Shown here: piece by piece, positions 28,001 through 36,668 of the stretch
Layout: each line of letters opens with the position of its first letter
How positions within the stretch are numbered: the first letter of the stretch is position 1
Source: [Phormidium] sp. LEGE 05292
GTDB lineage: Bacteria > Cyanobacteriota > Cyanobacteriia > Cyanobacteriales > Aerosakkonemataceae
DNA length: 64,000 bases
Direction of reading: 5' to 3'
Assembly: GCF_015207735.1 (NCBI RefSeq)
Contig: NZ_JADEWG010000007.1
Location: 30,558 to 94,557, forward strand
Notes under the pieces: model-generated
The model's database searches: none
What the model saw: the letters and a program-made list of their open reading frames with translations, nothing else
Told to the model about the DNA's origin: nothing
Position numbers and translations under genes: made by a program

Positions 28001-30206
28001 TCAGTTCTTCTGGTGGCATCTGGTTAATCTGCGCCGTCATTTGGTTAACGTAGGTGATTTGCCAATCGCGATCGACTGCAACGAAGGCATCACTCATGCT
28101 TTCCAAAATGTTAACCACACGCTGTTTTGCTTCTTGCAGGTCTTGTTCTATGCGTTTGCGTTCCGTAATATCTGTCACAGTGCCTATGTAACCAATAATT
28201 TCACCATTGGCGGCTCGCTCTGCTACAGCTTGACCATAAACCCAGCTAATTGCACCATCGGGACGCTGATATCGGTATTCTGTACAAAAAATGCTCTGAT
28301 TGTGGACAGATTCCTCCCAAGCGGTATTAATGCGATCGCGATCTTCTGGGTGTACAACGTTCTCCCAGCCTTTTCCCATTGCTTGCTCTGCACTTAATCC
28401 AGACAGTTCACACCAGCGCCGATTCACATAGTTAATGTAACCTTGAGTATCGCTGCGATAAACACCCACAGGAATCACAGAAGCCAAATTAGCATAGCGC
28501 TGTTCACTTTGCTTTAAGGCAAATTCAGCTTCTTTGCGTGCGGTAATCACCTCTGTGAACATAATGATCCCACCGATCGCCCCCGTCTCGTCATACCAAG
28601 GGCGTACTTCCCATCTCAACCAATCAACTGTGCCATCAGCACGAGGAAAAGGATCTTCTTCACAACTTTCTACTGCACCCGCTAAACATCTTTGATGAAC
28701 TTCTTTCCAGCACTGAGGAATTTCGGGAAACACCTCATAGTGAGAACGTCCAATAATATCTTGTTCTCCTAATCGGTAATCATTTAACCAGCGTTGGCTA
28801 ACTATGAGATATCGCATTTCATTATCAAATACGGCAGCTGGCATGGAAGTATGTTCTATAAAAAATCGCGCCAACCATTCTCGATATTTTAATGCGGCTT
28901 CAGTTTGTTTGCGTTCTGTAATATCCTTAATTACTCCGATTACACCAATTACATTACGATCGCTATCTAGCCAAGGGCTTTTTGTCGAAAGAAAAGTTTT
29001 CTGCTGATTATGTTCTAATATTTCCTCCTCAATTACCTGAGTTTCACTCTGTTTCATAATGCGACAATCTGTTTCTATAAACTTTTGGGCTGTTTCTGGA
29101 GCAAACAAATCATCATCATTGAACCCTAAAATTTCCGCTTTAGATTTACCAAGTTTTTGGCTCATTGCCGAATTAACCAGAACATAGCGCCCGGAACTAT
29201 CTTTGACAAATACCGCATCGGAAATACCTTCAATTACGGACTCTAATAATTGATAGCTCGTAAGCAAGCAATTATTAGCATTAGTCAATTCAGCTGTGCG
29301 TTCTGCCACGCGGTTTTCTAATTGTTCATGAGATTGACGTAATTCCAGTTCAGTTTGTCGTTGTTTCAAATCCAGTTTGTTCAAAAATCTAGCATTCCAC
29401 CAGGTAACAACACCCAAAATCACAATGTTGATCGTGCTGCGGGATATAATGCTAACTTCAATTGGCATCAACTTATAGCGGTAAGATAATATCAAAGAGC
29501 TTCCCATCAGTAAGGGTAAACCAATCACAAATGGCAACAAGCTACGGGCAGTAATTCCACCTGCATAAGGACTAGTAATAACTTTTAACCAACCTTGTTC
29601 AGGATGGGCAAACAAAATTCCCAAAGATAAGATACAAAAAGCGATAATTGAGTTTAGTGCAGTGCTACTACCGGAAACAAAATCGTAAAAATCTTGAACT
29701 TGATAAATATACCCAGTCAGTCCTAAAAGGGAAATTAAGAAACTGCCAAATGCAAATCCCTGAGCCAGACTGTAATTGCCTAAATTTAATAAGATTAAAG
29801 CTAAACTTACCAAGAGGAAATTTAATGCTGTTGTCGCTGCCATCCGCCCCGGATGTATGTAACCAATCCTGGCAGTATAATCTTTGATTAGTAGTTCATC
29901 AATTCCCAGGTTGATGTTGAATAAAAACTGAATTAAGGTCAACAAAGCTATGCCAGCAACTACAATAGCAAGTCCACAAGAAAGTGAACGCTTAAACTTT
30001 TGATAACTATTTTCTTGGCAAAACCATAAAGAAATCCCACTCAAAATCAATCCCAAAGCTGCATTTACTCTCATTGGCGGTAGTCCGGGAAATCCACTGC
30101 TGAAGAATTCGATGTGAAATATCCAACCGATAAGCGCGATGCTGCCAATGAGTGCAGTTACTAAACTGGAATATTTTGAGAGCAAGCGAATTTTCTGCAA
30201 TTTCAT
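25092..30206 (-). CDS. Membrane sensor histidine kinase with nine PAS domains
   Basis: A 1704-residue kinase. Residues 1-~275 contain about seven or eight hydrophobic helices, a membrane input region of unknown ligand. A coiled coil leads to nine PAS/PAC units (from ~315 to ~1450); most PAC units end in DITERK or DINDRK. The kinase core has the His in YSVSHDLRAPLRG near residue 1490, DMLMLSRVTRADM, an NLLSNAWKFT N-box, DNGVGFDM and GTGVGLAIV. This core is the phytochrome-like type. PAS units 6 and 7 are nearly identical through a recent 384-bp duplication. The downstream genes encode an Rcp1-like receiver and a REC-GGDEF-EAL protein, the likely phosphate acceptors. No chromophore-binding GAF domain is seen. 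Confidence 0.93.
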   Translation of the reverse strand: MKLQKIRLLSKYSSLVTALIGSIALIGWIFHIEFFSSGFPGLPPMRVNAALGLILSGISLWFCQENSYQKFKRSLSCGLAIVVAGIALLTLIQFLFNINLGIDELLIKDYTARIGYIHPGRMAATTALNFLLVSLALILLNLGNYSLAQGFAFGSFLISLLGLTGYIYQVQDFYDFVSGSSTALNSIIAFCILSLGILFAHPEQGWLKVITSPYAGGITARSLLPFVIGLPLLMGSSLILSYRYKLMPIEVSIISRSTINIVILGVVTWWNARFLNKLDLKQRQTELELRQSHEQLENRVAERTAELTNANNCLLTSYQLLESVIEGISDAVFVKDSSGRYVLVNSAMSQKLGKSKAEILGFNDDDLFAPETAQKFIETDCRIMKQSETQVIEEEILEHNQQKTFLSTKSPWLDSDRNVIGVIGVIKDITERKQTEAALKYREWLARFFIEHTSMPAAVFDNEMRYLIVSQRWLNDYRLGEQDIIGRSHYEVFPEIPQCWKEVHQRCLAGAVESCEEDPFPRADGTVDWLRWEVRPWYDETGAIGGIIMFTEVITARKEAEFALKQSEQRYANLASVIPVGVYRSDTQGYINYVNRRWCELSGLSAEQAMGKGWENVVHPEDRDRINTAWEESVHNQSIFCTEYRYQRPDGAISWVYGQAVAERAANGEIIGYIGTVTDITERKRIEQDLQEAKQRVVNILESMSDAFVAVDRDWQITYVNQMTAQINQMPPEELIGKNLWQGWFATIGTICEENLRQAMANLTPVHFEYFCEPRQRWYEVHAYPSTEGLGIYYRDITERQAALHDRQQAEAALQASEEQLRLTLEFAQIGNWAWYILENRVTWNSKIFQLLGLDPNTVEASHNAWRDRIHPDDLEQVEAAIYQALLNHTDYEAEYRVIYPDGSIHWLMGKGRGIYDRTGQPVRMLGVIIDITERQAALHQRQQAEAALQASEEQLRLTLEFTQIGSWDWHIQENRIIWNHNHFQLLGLDPKTAEVNYEIWRDRIHPDDIEGVEATIRHALLTRIDYDTEYRVVYPNGSIHWRMAKGRAIYDRSGQPVRMLGVIIDINDRKQAEEALQASEEQLRLTLEFTQIGSWDWHIQENLIIWNHNHFRLLGLDPKTAEVNYEIWRDCIHPDDIEGVEATIRHALLTRIDYDTEYRVVYPNGSIHWRMAKGRAIYDRSGQPVRMLGVIIDINDRKQAEIDLRESEERLRLALQATNQGFYDLNVQTGDAIVSAEYTRILGYELEELQETNAKWRERLHPEERETVYQVYADYIAGKRDEYRVECRQKTKTGEWKWILSVGKVVEWDKSGKPIRILGTHTDISDRKQTEAALLASEKQLRSILENMPVMLDAVDADGNIIVWNQECERVTGYSAEEIMHNPQAWEKLYPEPIYREKMLTQWLTIGHNYRNWEWNLLSKNGEIKTIAWSNISEFFPVPGWTAWGVGIDISERKKAEIKIIQLNQTLEQRVKERTAELAAANQELEAFSYSVSHDLRAPLRGIDGFSKVLLERYANQLDEQGKHYLDRIRAGTQRMGELIEDMLMLSRVTRADMKRVPVNLSALAQEISENLSESQPQRSVQWNIAPEITVLGDAALLRIVLENLLSNAWKFTSNCTQTQIEFGTTLISDNTPAYFIRDNGVGFDMTYVHKLFIAFQRLHSTNDFPGTGVGLAIVQRIIHRHGGKVWAEGIINQGAIFYFSLE
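26605..27372 (-). repeat. Near-identical 384-bp tandem duplication in PAS region
   Basis: The 384-bp unit (128 codons) starting GCTTGTTTGCGATCGTTAAT occurs at 26605-26988 and 26989-27372. By eye only a handful of bases differ, for example GCAATCGCGCC against GCGATCGCGCC and AACCGGAAATGG against AACTGGAAATGG. A third, more diverged copy (PAS 5) follows above 27373. The first pair must have arisen by a recent in-frame duplication. Confidence 0.93.
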
Positions 30207-30522
30207 AAGCCGAAAAGGGATCGAGAATAGGAAAAAACGACTTATTTACACTGAGTTATATTGTCACGGGTTTCCTTAGCTTTCAAATGAGCTATTACTA
30301 CTGTAGCAAAGAGATTCCTAGAAACTTGTAAGATTGACAATTATTCTTGATAATCTAGCAATTTCACTACTGAAAATCAAATCTGACAGCAGCGGGGGTT
30401 GAACCTACCAGATTTTCCAGGTTGAACCTAGAACGAAAAATACAAGCTCTGCTTCTTGATGCCAGATCTCAGTTGAAGTATTTCTTTCCCAGGATTATCA
30501 AATTCTGTCTGAGGATTGTCAT
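30207..30522. other. Spacer with a degenerate hairpin repeat
   Basis: A 316-bp gap between two minus-strand genes. 30387-30452 is a decayed reverse copy of the repeat at 15438-15532: read on the minus strand it gives GCAGAGCTTGTA, TTCGTTCTAGGTTCAACCTGG and then CGCTGCTG in the same order. The rest is AT-rich. The promoter of the nine-PAS kinase should lie just above 30206, but no clear boxes were recognised. Confidence 0.55.
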
Positions 30523-32052
30523 TTAAACCTCCTTTTGCAATTGAGAAATTTGAGCATATTCCTCCTGAAATTTTGTTAAAATTCGGGAATAAATCGGAAT
30601 AATTTGTTGATAAATGTCTACATTTTTCAAGATTGGTTCGTGATGGAATGTGAAAGTAATTTCTTGAGAAAATTGCTCTAAATTGGTGATTTTTTTCAGA
30701 GCATAAAGTCCGAGTATTGCAGCACCAAAACTGGAACTTTCGTAAATTTCGGGAATGCTGACTGGTTGATTAAAAACATCGGCTAATATCTGTCTCCATA
30801 AATAGGAATTAGCAAAACCACCAGAGGCGCGAATGCTGTTAATTTCGCCTGCAAAATCTTCTAAAGCTTGTAAAACCAAGTATAAGTTATAGACAACTCC
30901 TTCTAACATGGAGCGCACTAAATGTGCTTTGGTATGACGCAGAGAAAGTCCAAAAAAACTACCTCTAGCATTAGCATCCCAAATTGGCGATCGCTCTCCG
31001 GTTAAATAAGGATGAAAGATTAATCCTTCGGCTCCGGCTGGTGCTGTTTGTGCGATCGCAGTTAACATATTGTATGGGTCTTGTTTGAGAGTTTTTGCCG
31101 TTAATACTTCGGCATCTGCTAAATGATCCCGTATCCAACGTAAAATAATCCCACCGTTATTAACTGCGCCACCAATTACCCAATAGTTTTCGGTTAAAGC
31201 ATAGCAAAACAATCGCTGTTGGGGATCGCAAATTGGTCGATCTACCACAACTCGAATTGCCCCACTGGTACCGATTGTGACGGCAGCTATTCCCGGTGCG
31301 ATCGCGCCAACTCCTAAATTAGAAAGCACCCCATCAGCAGCACCAATTACTGTGGGAATATATGACGGAATTCCCATTAATAAAGCGTATTCTTCCCGCA
31401 AAGATGGGAAAATATAAGTTGTCGGTACTAACCTTGATAAATGCCTTTCTGTAATATTGGCAAGTTCCAGTGCTTCTCGATCCCAGTTTAACTGTTTTAA
31501 ATTCATTAACCCCGTAGTAGAAGCAATAGAATAATCAACCACATACTCGCCAAACAATTGATAAAAAATATACTCTTTAATCGAAATAAACTTAGCCGTT
31601 TTACCAAAAATTTCCGGTTGTTCTTCCCGCAACCAAATAATTTTAATCAAAGGCGACATCGGATGAATCGGAGTTCCTGTGCGGAGATAAATTTCTTTTC
31701 CCTGTTTTTCTTTTTGAACTATTTCCGCCCATTTAGCACTACGATTATCCGCCCAAGTAATACTTTTAGTCAACAATTTTCCTTCACTATCAACAGCAAT
31801 TAAACTGTGCATTGCCGCACTAAAAGACAGGCATAAAATTTCCGTAGTGTTAATTTTACTACTTTCAACAACTTGTTGTACTGTAGTAATTACTGCCGAA
31901 AATATTGCTTCTGGTTCTTGTTCTGCTGCTCCTGGAACTGGTGTCAATAAAGGATAATCAACAGCGGTTCTCTGCACCATTTTACCAGTTTCGGTAAATA
32001 AAACTGATTTAGTGCTTGTAGTACCAATATCAACAGCAATTAGATAAGCCAT
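30523..32052 (-). CDS. FGGY-family sugar kinase, probably gluconokinase
   Basis: A 509-residue carbohydrate kinase of the FGGY family. The N-terminal ATPase motif is LIAVDIGTTSTKSVLF; ILCLSFSAAMHSLIAVD is the form seen in gluconokinases; TWADNRSAKWA and the loop VIGAADGVLSNLGVGA follow; the C-terminal domain shows TIGTSGAIR and FHPYLTGERSPIWDA, and RASGGFANSYLWRQILADVFNQPV gives the second FGGY signature region. It would phosphorylate gluconate to 6-phosphogluconate, feeding the oxidative pentose phosphate or Entner-Doudoroff routes; xylulose or a related sugar is the alternative. Its 3' end lies 316 bp from the kinase gene and thiM lies 113 bp upstream, also on the minus strand. Confidence 0.85.
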   Translation of the reverse strand: MAYLIAVDIGTTSTKSVLFTETGKMVQRTAVDYPLLTPVPGAAEQEPEAIFSAVITTVQQVVESSKINTTEILCLSFSAAMHSLIAVDSEGKLLTKSITWADNRSAKWAEIVQKEKQGKEIYLRTGTPIHPMSPLIKIIWLREEQPEIFGKTAKFISIKEYIFYQLFGEYVVDYSIASTTGLMNLKQLNWDREALELANITERHLSRLVPTTYIFPSLREEYALLMGIPSYIPTVIGAADGVLSNLGVGAIAPGIAAVTIGTSGAIRVVVDRPICDPQQRLFCYALTENYWVIGGAVNNGGIILRWIRDHLADAEVLTAKTLKQDPYNMLTAIAQTAPAGAEGLIFHPYLTGERSPIWDANARGSFFGLSLRHTKAHLVRSMLEGVVYNLYLVLQALEDFAGEINSIRASGGFANSYLWRQILADVFNQPVSIPEIYESSSFGAAILGLYALKKITNLEQFSQEITFTFHHEPILKNVDIYQQIIPIYSRILTKFQEEYAQISQLQKEV

Positions 32053-32115
32053 AGAGTTTTTTTGAACCGCAGAGGACGCAGAGAACGCAGAGGAAATAGA
32101 AGGAGGATAACCCTT

Positions 32116-32143
32116 GTAGAAACGTTGTATATAACGTATTTAC
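32116..32143. repeat. Degenerate copy of the 28-bp palindrome
   Basis: GTAGAAACGTTGTA/TATAACGTATTTAC corresponds base for base to the perfect palindrome at 19283-19310 with a few changes. Beside it, 32071-32093 is the cyanobacterial tandem motif CGCAGAGGACGCAGAGAACG. Both lie between thiM and the sugar kinase gene and may form a weak terminator for thiM. Confidence 0.6.
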
Positions 32144-32165
32144 AATCTTTTTTGGAGATGTCTAA

Positions 32166-32972
32166 TTAATTTGTAGTTAATTTTAACCTATTTGCGATAT
32201 CTTCTGCTTTTAAATTATATAAAATATCTAAAAAATTCACTTGCAAACTACCAGGGCCAGCAGATTTTTCAGCAGCTATTTCCCCGGCAATTCCCATGAT
32301 TGCCATAGCATGAGTAGCCGCAATAGTAGCATCAGAATTAACTGCTAAAAAAGCACCAATTAAGGCAGTAGCAGTACAACCCATTCCAGTAACTTTTGAC
32401 ATCAATGGATGCCCATTTTTTAGCTGAAAAGTTCGCTCTTGACTAACAATAAAATCAACTGCGCCACTAATAACAATCGTGCATTGATAAAGGTTAGCCA
32501 GAGTTTGGGCAACTGTCACAACTGTTTGTGAATCTTGAGTGCTGTCTACTCCTTTAGTCATGATGTGTTGATTAGAAATAGCAGCAATTTCACTAGCATT
32601 ACCACGAATTACAGTTGGTGTAGCTATACTTAACAATTTCTTTGTGGTTTCTGTGCGATAACTTGTAGCACCTGCACCCACCGGATCAAATATTATGGGT
32701 TTGTTCAGTTTTTTGGCACATAGCATTGCTTTCTCCATTGCCGCAATCCAATCATCATTCAAAGTGCCAATATTGATGACTAACGCTGCTGCTAAGTTCA
32801 CCATTTCTTCTACTTCATTGAAGGCGTGCGCCATTACCGGAGAAGCACCTAAAGCTAATAGAGCGTTAGCAGTATTATTCATCACTACGTAATTGGTAAT
32901 GTTATGAATCAGAGGGGCTGTTTCCCGGATGGAAATTAAATCTTGCCAGAGACTTTGTGCTGAAGGAGTCAT
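32166..32972 (-). CDS. thiM: Hydroxyethylthiazole kinase
   Basis: A 268-residue thiamine-salvage enzyme that phosphorylates 4-methyl-5-(2-hydroxyethyl)thiazole with ATP. Diagnostic stretches are LIHNITNYVVMNNTANALLA at ~20-40, ALGASPVMAH, LVINIGTL, IFDPVGAGATSYRT, VIRGNASEIAAI and the catalytic-Cys loop VTGMGCTATALIGAF near residue 200. The length is normal for the family, and the fold is ribokinase-like and trimeric. No thiE or thiD lies beside it, and the upstream 345 bp shows no TPP riboswitch signature, so control by thiamine is not visible here. The gene is intact and lies upstream of the gluconokinase-like gene on the same strand. Confidence 0.93.
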   Translation of the reverse strand: MTPSAQSLWQDLISIRETAPLIHNITNYVVMNNTANALLALGASPVMAHAFNEVEEMVNLAAALVINIGTLNDDWIAAMEKAMLCAKKLNKPIIFDPVGAGATSYRTETTKKLLSIATPTVIRGNASEIAAISNQHIMTKGVDSTQDSQTVVTVAQTLANLYQCTIVISGAVDFIVSQERTFQLKNGHPLMSKVTGMGCTATALIGAFLAVNSDATIAATHAMAIMGIAGEIAAEKSAGPGSLQVNFLDILYNLKAEDIANRLKLTTN

Positions 32973-33317
32973 TCGATTTTAGATTCAGATCACTGATAAA
33001 TTTGACAACTTGAACAAGTATAAAAAGTTTTTTACTCTGCATAATTATAATCAATCGTTGTAATTTTAGATTTACTTTGCCGCAACTGCCTCATATTGAC
33101 AGTTCTTCCCTAGTTTTTCCCGATTTACATATAAATTTACAAGTGTTCAGTTTCAGCCGCAGTGCAGATCTCAAAGAATTTGTTTGTTCCAGAGTTAATC
33201 AACCTAATCAGTCCTCCAACTATGTTTCTCAAAAAATTGCTTCCTAGAAACTAGTTTAATACCTGATACACCAGACAAATAAAAAAACAAAATATTAAAT
33301 TGTGGAGGAGTTAAATT
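32973..33317. other. Divergent spacer, nothing recognised
   Basis: A 345-bp AT-rich region between thiM (minus) and a small plus-strand gene. I see no TPP riboswitch motifs (CTGAGA, ACCTGAT), no long inverted repeat and no short gene. A GGAGGAG ribosome-binding site at 33303-33309 serves the next gene. Confidence 0.5.
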
Positions 33318-33581
33318 ATGCAATCTAAATATTCTGAAACTTTCCCTCAGTTTACTAACACAATTAATTCCCATAGCCAAAAAATTGTGGGATTCGCTCA
33401 ACAAAATTCTTTAAATTTACCTGAAGGAAACACAATTTCTATTCCTCCAATAGGAATTGTGCCGTTGGTTTTAGTTTTAGGGGTGACTGCTTACCAACAA
33501 TATCGCGCTTTTGTGCGCCGACAAAGGGTTCAATTATTGGAAAGAATTTGGCAGTTAAGTCCTGAAGATACAGTTTGGTAA
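33318..33581 (+). CDS. Small membrane protein of 87 residues
   Basis: The product has a polar N-terminal part (~1-40, LNLPEGNTISIPP at its end), one hydrophobic helix (IGIVPLVLVLGVTAY, ~45-60) and a basic, amphipathic tail (QQYRAFVRRQRVQLLERIWQL). GGAGGAG about 9 nt before the ATG is a strong ribosome-binding site. By the positive-inside rule the tail should face the cytosol. It ends 14 bp before the peptidoglycan-binding gene and is probably co-transcribed with it. No family was recognised. Confidence 0.7.
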   Translation: MQSKYSETFPQFTNTINSHSQKIVGFAQQNSLNLPEGNTISIPPIGIVPLVLVLGVTAYQQYRAFVRRQRVQLLERIWQLSPEDTVW

Positions 33582-33595
33582 AAAGGAGATTAAAG

Positions 33596-34678
33596 ATGTT
33601 TTCTGCCTCCTCTGAGCAAGGTTACGTTTTAGTTTTGGGCAATATTTTTCAATACAAACCGATTTTGAAATTAGGAAGTAGTGGTTCCGAAGTGATAGAA
33701 CTACAAAAGTTGTTATTACGTTGGAAAGCACTATTAGGTTCCCGTCAAGCTGAACGTCAATTTCATAATTCAAAATTGCATAAAGGCAAGTTCGATCGGG
33801 CAATGAAAATGATGGTGGAAGAGTTCCAAGAAGTGATGTTCTTGCCTGTAAATGGTGTAGTAGATATCTTCACTTGGCAAGCACTTTATGCTGGTTCTCC
33901 GATTCATTTGCCTAAGTTGAAAAGAGGTAGTAAGGGAGAAATTGTCAAAGCGTTACAAAAAGCTTTGTTAAAGACAGGTGATTATCTTTATGATAGTCCA
34001 ATAGATGGTGTTTTTACTTCTGTAACCGAGTGGGCAGTGAGGCATTTTCAGCGTCGAGTTGGGATTACAGTTGATGGAATTGTTGGTTTTGAAACTTGGG
34101 ATACTTTGAGCAAAATTTTACTAACAGTAGCGCATCAACATCTGCCTGTCGTGAGAAGCATAGATTTGAGTCAAGTTTGGTACGTACTTTCTGAAAACAG
34201 TCAGGATTTAGCTTTAGAAAGAGCGATCGTGCGCTCAATTAGTGGCGAAACTAACTTAACTCGTTACTATTACAATAGAGTAGATTTAAACGATGATGGA
34301 AAATACGAAGTAATTGTTTATTTAGTCAATTCCAATGCTAGTAATACTAACGAACATCCCATCTTAATTTTCCAACCAGAAGGCAAAGGTTATCGCTTAG
34401 TGTCACACCTTGGCTATGGTGCAGCGCCAATTATTGTCACCGAACAAATGAGCTATGGATGGAAAGATATTATCATTAATTCCAAACATCAAGGAAAGTC
34501 AAATTATTGGTTTGCTCAATTTGATGGAGAACAATATTTAGGCGGTGCCCATAGTGGACGTTCTTACGAAGTACCTTCTAATACTAGTATCTCTGGAATG
34601 GCTTATATTGCAGATGAAATCAGTCTTGATTCCGGCTTAGAGTTGGAAAATTATCATGTAGATTCTTGGCTGGAATAA
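33596..34678 (+). CDS. Protein with two peptidoglycan-binding (PGB-1) units
   Basis: A protein of about 360 residues. Two peptidoglycan-binding type 1 units lie in tandem: residues ~22-100 (LKLGSSGSEVIELQKLLLRW ... PVNGVVDIFTWQAL) and ~108-180 (LKRGSKGEIVKALQKALL ... VDGIVGFETWDTL). The C-terminal half (~195-360) contains an FG-GAP-like element, VDLNDDGKYEVIVYLV, and then a beta-rich region with GYGAAPIIVTEQ. I see no clear signal peptide, so export is uncertain. The start is placed at ATG 33596, behind AAGGAG; a TTG at 33575 overlaps the previous gene. It may be a wall-associated protein working with the small membrane protein upstream. Confidence 0.8.
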   Translation: MFSASSEQGYVLVLGNIFQYKPILKLGSSGSEVIELQKLLLRWKALLGSRQAERQFHNSKLHKGKFDRAMKMMVEEFQEVMFLPVNGVVDIFTWQALYAGSPIHLPKLKRGSKGEIVKALQKALLKTGDYLYDSPIDGVFTSVTEWAVRHFQRRVGITVDGIVGFETWDTLSKILLTVAHQHLPVVRSIDLSQVWYVLSENSQDLALERAIVRSISGETNLTRYYYNRVDLNDDGKYEVIVYLVNSNASNTNEHPILIFQPEGKGYRLVSHLGYGAAPIIVTEQMSYGWKDIIINSKHQGKSNYWFAQFDGEQYLGGAHSGRSYEVPSNTSISGMAYIADEISLDSGLELENYHVDSWLE

Positions 34679-34733
34679 ATTTAGTTAAAGTTGGCATTGA
34701 TGATATAATCTCTGGAATTTACAGAGTAAGACA

Positions 34734-35266
34734 ATGAACAACGAACCACCTATAAATAGTGATTTTCCTAAAGATTGGCATCAGGAAACTCAAGTTTCTT
34801 GGAATACCAATGCTTCTATTTGGGATACTAAAATGGGGGATGATGGCAATGATTTTCATCGCTTGTTAGTTCGTCCTGCTACAGAAAAGTTGTTGGGAGT
34901 AAAAGTAGGCGATCGCATTTTAGACATCGGTTGTGTTTTAACAACCCTCATATTACTATGGTTGCAGAAGAAACAGAAAGGAATGGTGAAATACAAACTT
35001 GCTGTTCTATCAAAATACCCAAATATTTGCAGCCTACTATCACCTACGGATTAGCACTTCGCAATCAACCAAAACCACATCCCTATTTTCATCGACCACT
35101 TCATCTACTTTTGGGAGAAGCTTTTCAAGCGGGATTTGTGTTAGATGGATTAGAGGAACCTGCATTTCCATCTGACTACCCAGATAATTATTTACTGAGT
35201 TGGGGTGGTAATTTTAGCCAAATTCCACCTGTATTGGTGGGACGGCCAAAATTGTTAGCTGCTTAA
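34734..35266 (+). pseudogene. SAM-dependent methyltransferase with internal deletion
   Basis: The first frame (34734-~34932) gives the N-terminus of a class I methyltransferase and stops its homology in the middle of SAM motif I (VGDRILDIGC, where GxG should follow). From ~34934 another frame gives the C-terminal part: CFNNPHITMVAEE, SIKIPKYLQPTITYG, HPYFHRPLHLLLGEAFQAGF, and an end at TAA 35264-35266. A full protein of this family is some 250-270 residues, so about 90-110 residues of the SAM fold have been lost and the join also shifts the frame. Neither part could bind SAM. The gene is therefore dead. Confidence 0.82.
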
Positions 35267-35302
35267 CATTTGGTGTGCAGGAGTAGTTAATCAAAATGCA
35301 CA

Positions 35303-36658
35303 ATGTATACTCTTCAAAAATCTTCGATTGTTTCGGAAATTAGGGCAAGTTTACGGTTAGGAATTCCTTTAGCAGCAGCACAACTAGCTCAAAGTTTAAC
35401 TGCATTTGTTGACACAGTAATGATGGGCTTATTAGGAAGTCAAATTATAGCTGCTGGTGGTTTAGGTGCTGTTTCTTTTACCATCTTACTAATTGTTAGT
35501 TCAGCAATGGTTGCTGCGGTTAGCCCTTTAGTAGCAGAAGCTTATGGCGCGAATCAAACTAAAATGGTGGAATGTGTAGTGCGTCAAGGTTTATGGTTGG
35601 CAATTATTGTCGGAATTCCAATTAGTTTAATCGTTTTTTATGGTAAATCACTTTTGTTATTATTTGGACAAGATGCAGGTGTTGTAACGTTAACTGAAGA
35701 GTATCTGCAAGCGATCGCTTATGGTTTTTTACCAGCAATAATTTTTGCTGTGCTGAGAAACTTTGTTTCTGCGGTTTCTCAACCACGCCCAATCGTGATA
35801 ATTGTAATTTGTGGTACTTTCTTAAACATCGCTGCTAACTATGTTTTGATGTTTGGAAAATTAGGATTACCAGCATTAGGATTAGCTGGAATTGGTTGGG
35901 GAAGCACGTTATCTTTTTGGAGTATGTTGATTGCTCTCATAATTTACATTAAAAATGAAGCTACTCTGAAAAAATATCATGTTTTTCACAATCTTCACCA
36001 ATTTAACAAACAAGTATTTGGCGAATTGTTGCATATAGGATTACCAATCGCTACTTTAACTGCTGTAGAAGCAGGATTATTTACAGTGACCACCTTTATC
36101 ATGGGAATGTTGGGAACAGTCACCTTAGCCGCACATCAAATCGCCTTACAAACAGCAGCTACAACCTTCACTGTTGCTTTAGGGATTTCTTTCGCTACTA
36201 CTGTTCGTGTCGGACAAAAAGTAGGAGAAAAAAATGTCAAAGGCGCACGTTTAGCTGGGTATGTTGGTATTAGCTTGGGGGGAATATTCATGGCATTTAT
36301 GGGCATTTTATTTTGGTTAATGCCAGAAAGAATAGTTTCCCTTTATCTTGATATTAATAATCCTGCAAATACTGCGGTTATCACCCAAGCAAAAGCACTG
36401 CTCAAAGTAGCTGCAATCTTTCAAATAGTCGATGGTATTCAAGTTACTGCTGTCGGCGCTTTGCGAGGATTAAAAGATACAAGAATACCCATGTTAATTG
36501 GCATTTTCGCCTATTGGTGTATTGGGTTAACTAGCGGTTATTTGCTAGGTTTAAAATTAGGTTTGGGAGGTGTGGGACTTTGGTGGGGTTTAGCAATTGG
36601 TTTAGCAGTAGCATCAGTTGTTTTAACTTGGCGTTTTAGTGTGGTTGAAGTGAAGTAA
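35303..36658 (+). CDS. MATE-family efflux transporter
   Basis: A 451-residue integral membrane protein with twelve hydrophobic helices in two similar halves. LGIPLAAAQLAQSLTAFVDTVMMG opens helix 1 in the way usual for NorM-type members; VAEAYGANQTKMVECVVRQG marks the loop after helix 2; the second half repeats this with IGLPIATLTAVEAGLFTVTTFIMG and GQKVGEKNVKGARLAG. MATE transporters export cationic drugs or metabolites in exchange for Na+ or H+. The substrate is not readable. It follows the methyltransferase pseudogene by 37 bp. A possible AGGAG lies about 19 nt upstream of the ATG, rather far; an out-of-frame ATG at 35295 is rejected. Confidence 0.92.
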   Translation: MYTLQKSSIVSEIRASLRLGIPLAAAQLAQSLTAFVDTVMMGLLGSQIIAAGGLGAVSFTILLIVSSAMVAAVSPLVAEAYGANQTKMVECVVRQGLWLAIIVGIPISLIVFYGKSLLLLFGQDAGVVTLTEEYLQAIAYGFLPAIIFAVLRNFVSAVSQPRPIVIIVICGTFLNIAANYVLMFGKLGLPALGLAGIGWGSTLSFWSMLIALIIYIKNEATLKKYHVFHNLHQFNKQVFGELLHIGLPIATLTAVEAGLFTVTTFIMGMLGTVTLAAHQIALQTAATTFTVALGISFATTVRVGQKVGEKNVKGARLAGYVGISLGGIFMAFMGILFWLMPERIVSLYLDINNPANTAVITQAKALLKVAAIFQIVDGIQVTAVGALRGLKDTRIPMLIGIFAYWCIGLTSGYLLGLKLGLGGVGLWWGLAIGLAVASVVLTWRFSVVEVK

Positions 36659-36668
36659 AGAGAGGAAG

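Noticed and set aside
32973..33200. TPP riboswitch upstream of thiM
   Set aside because: Neither CTGAGA nor the ACCTGAT-type box nor the paired stems are visible on the minus strand.
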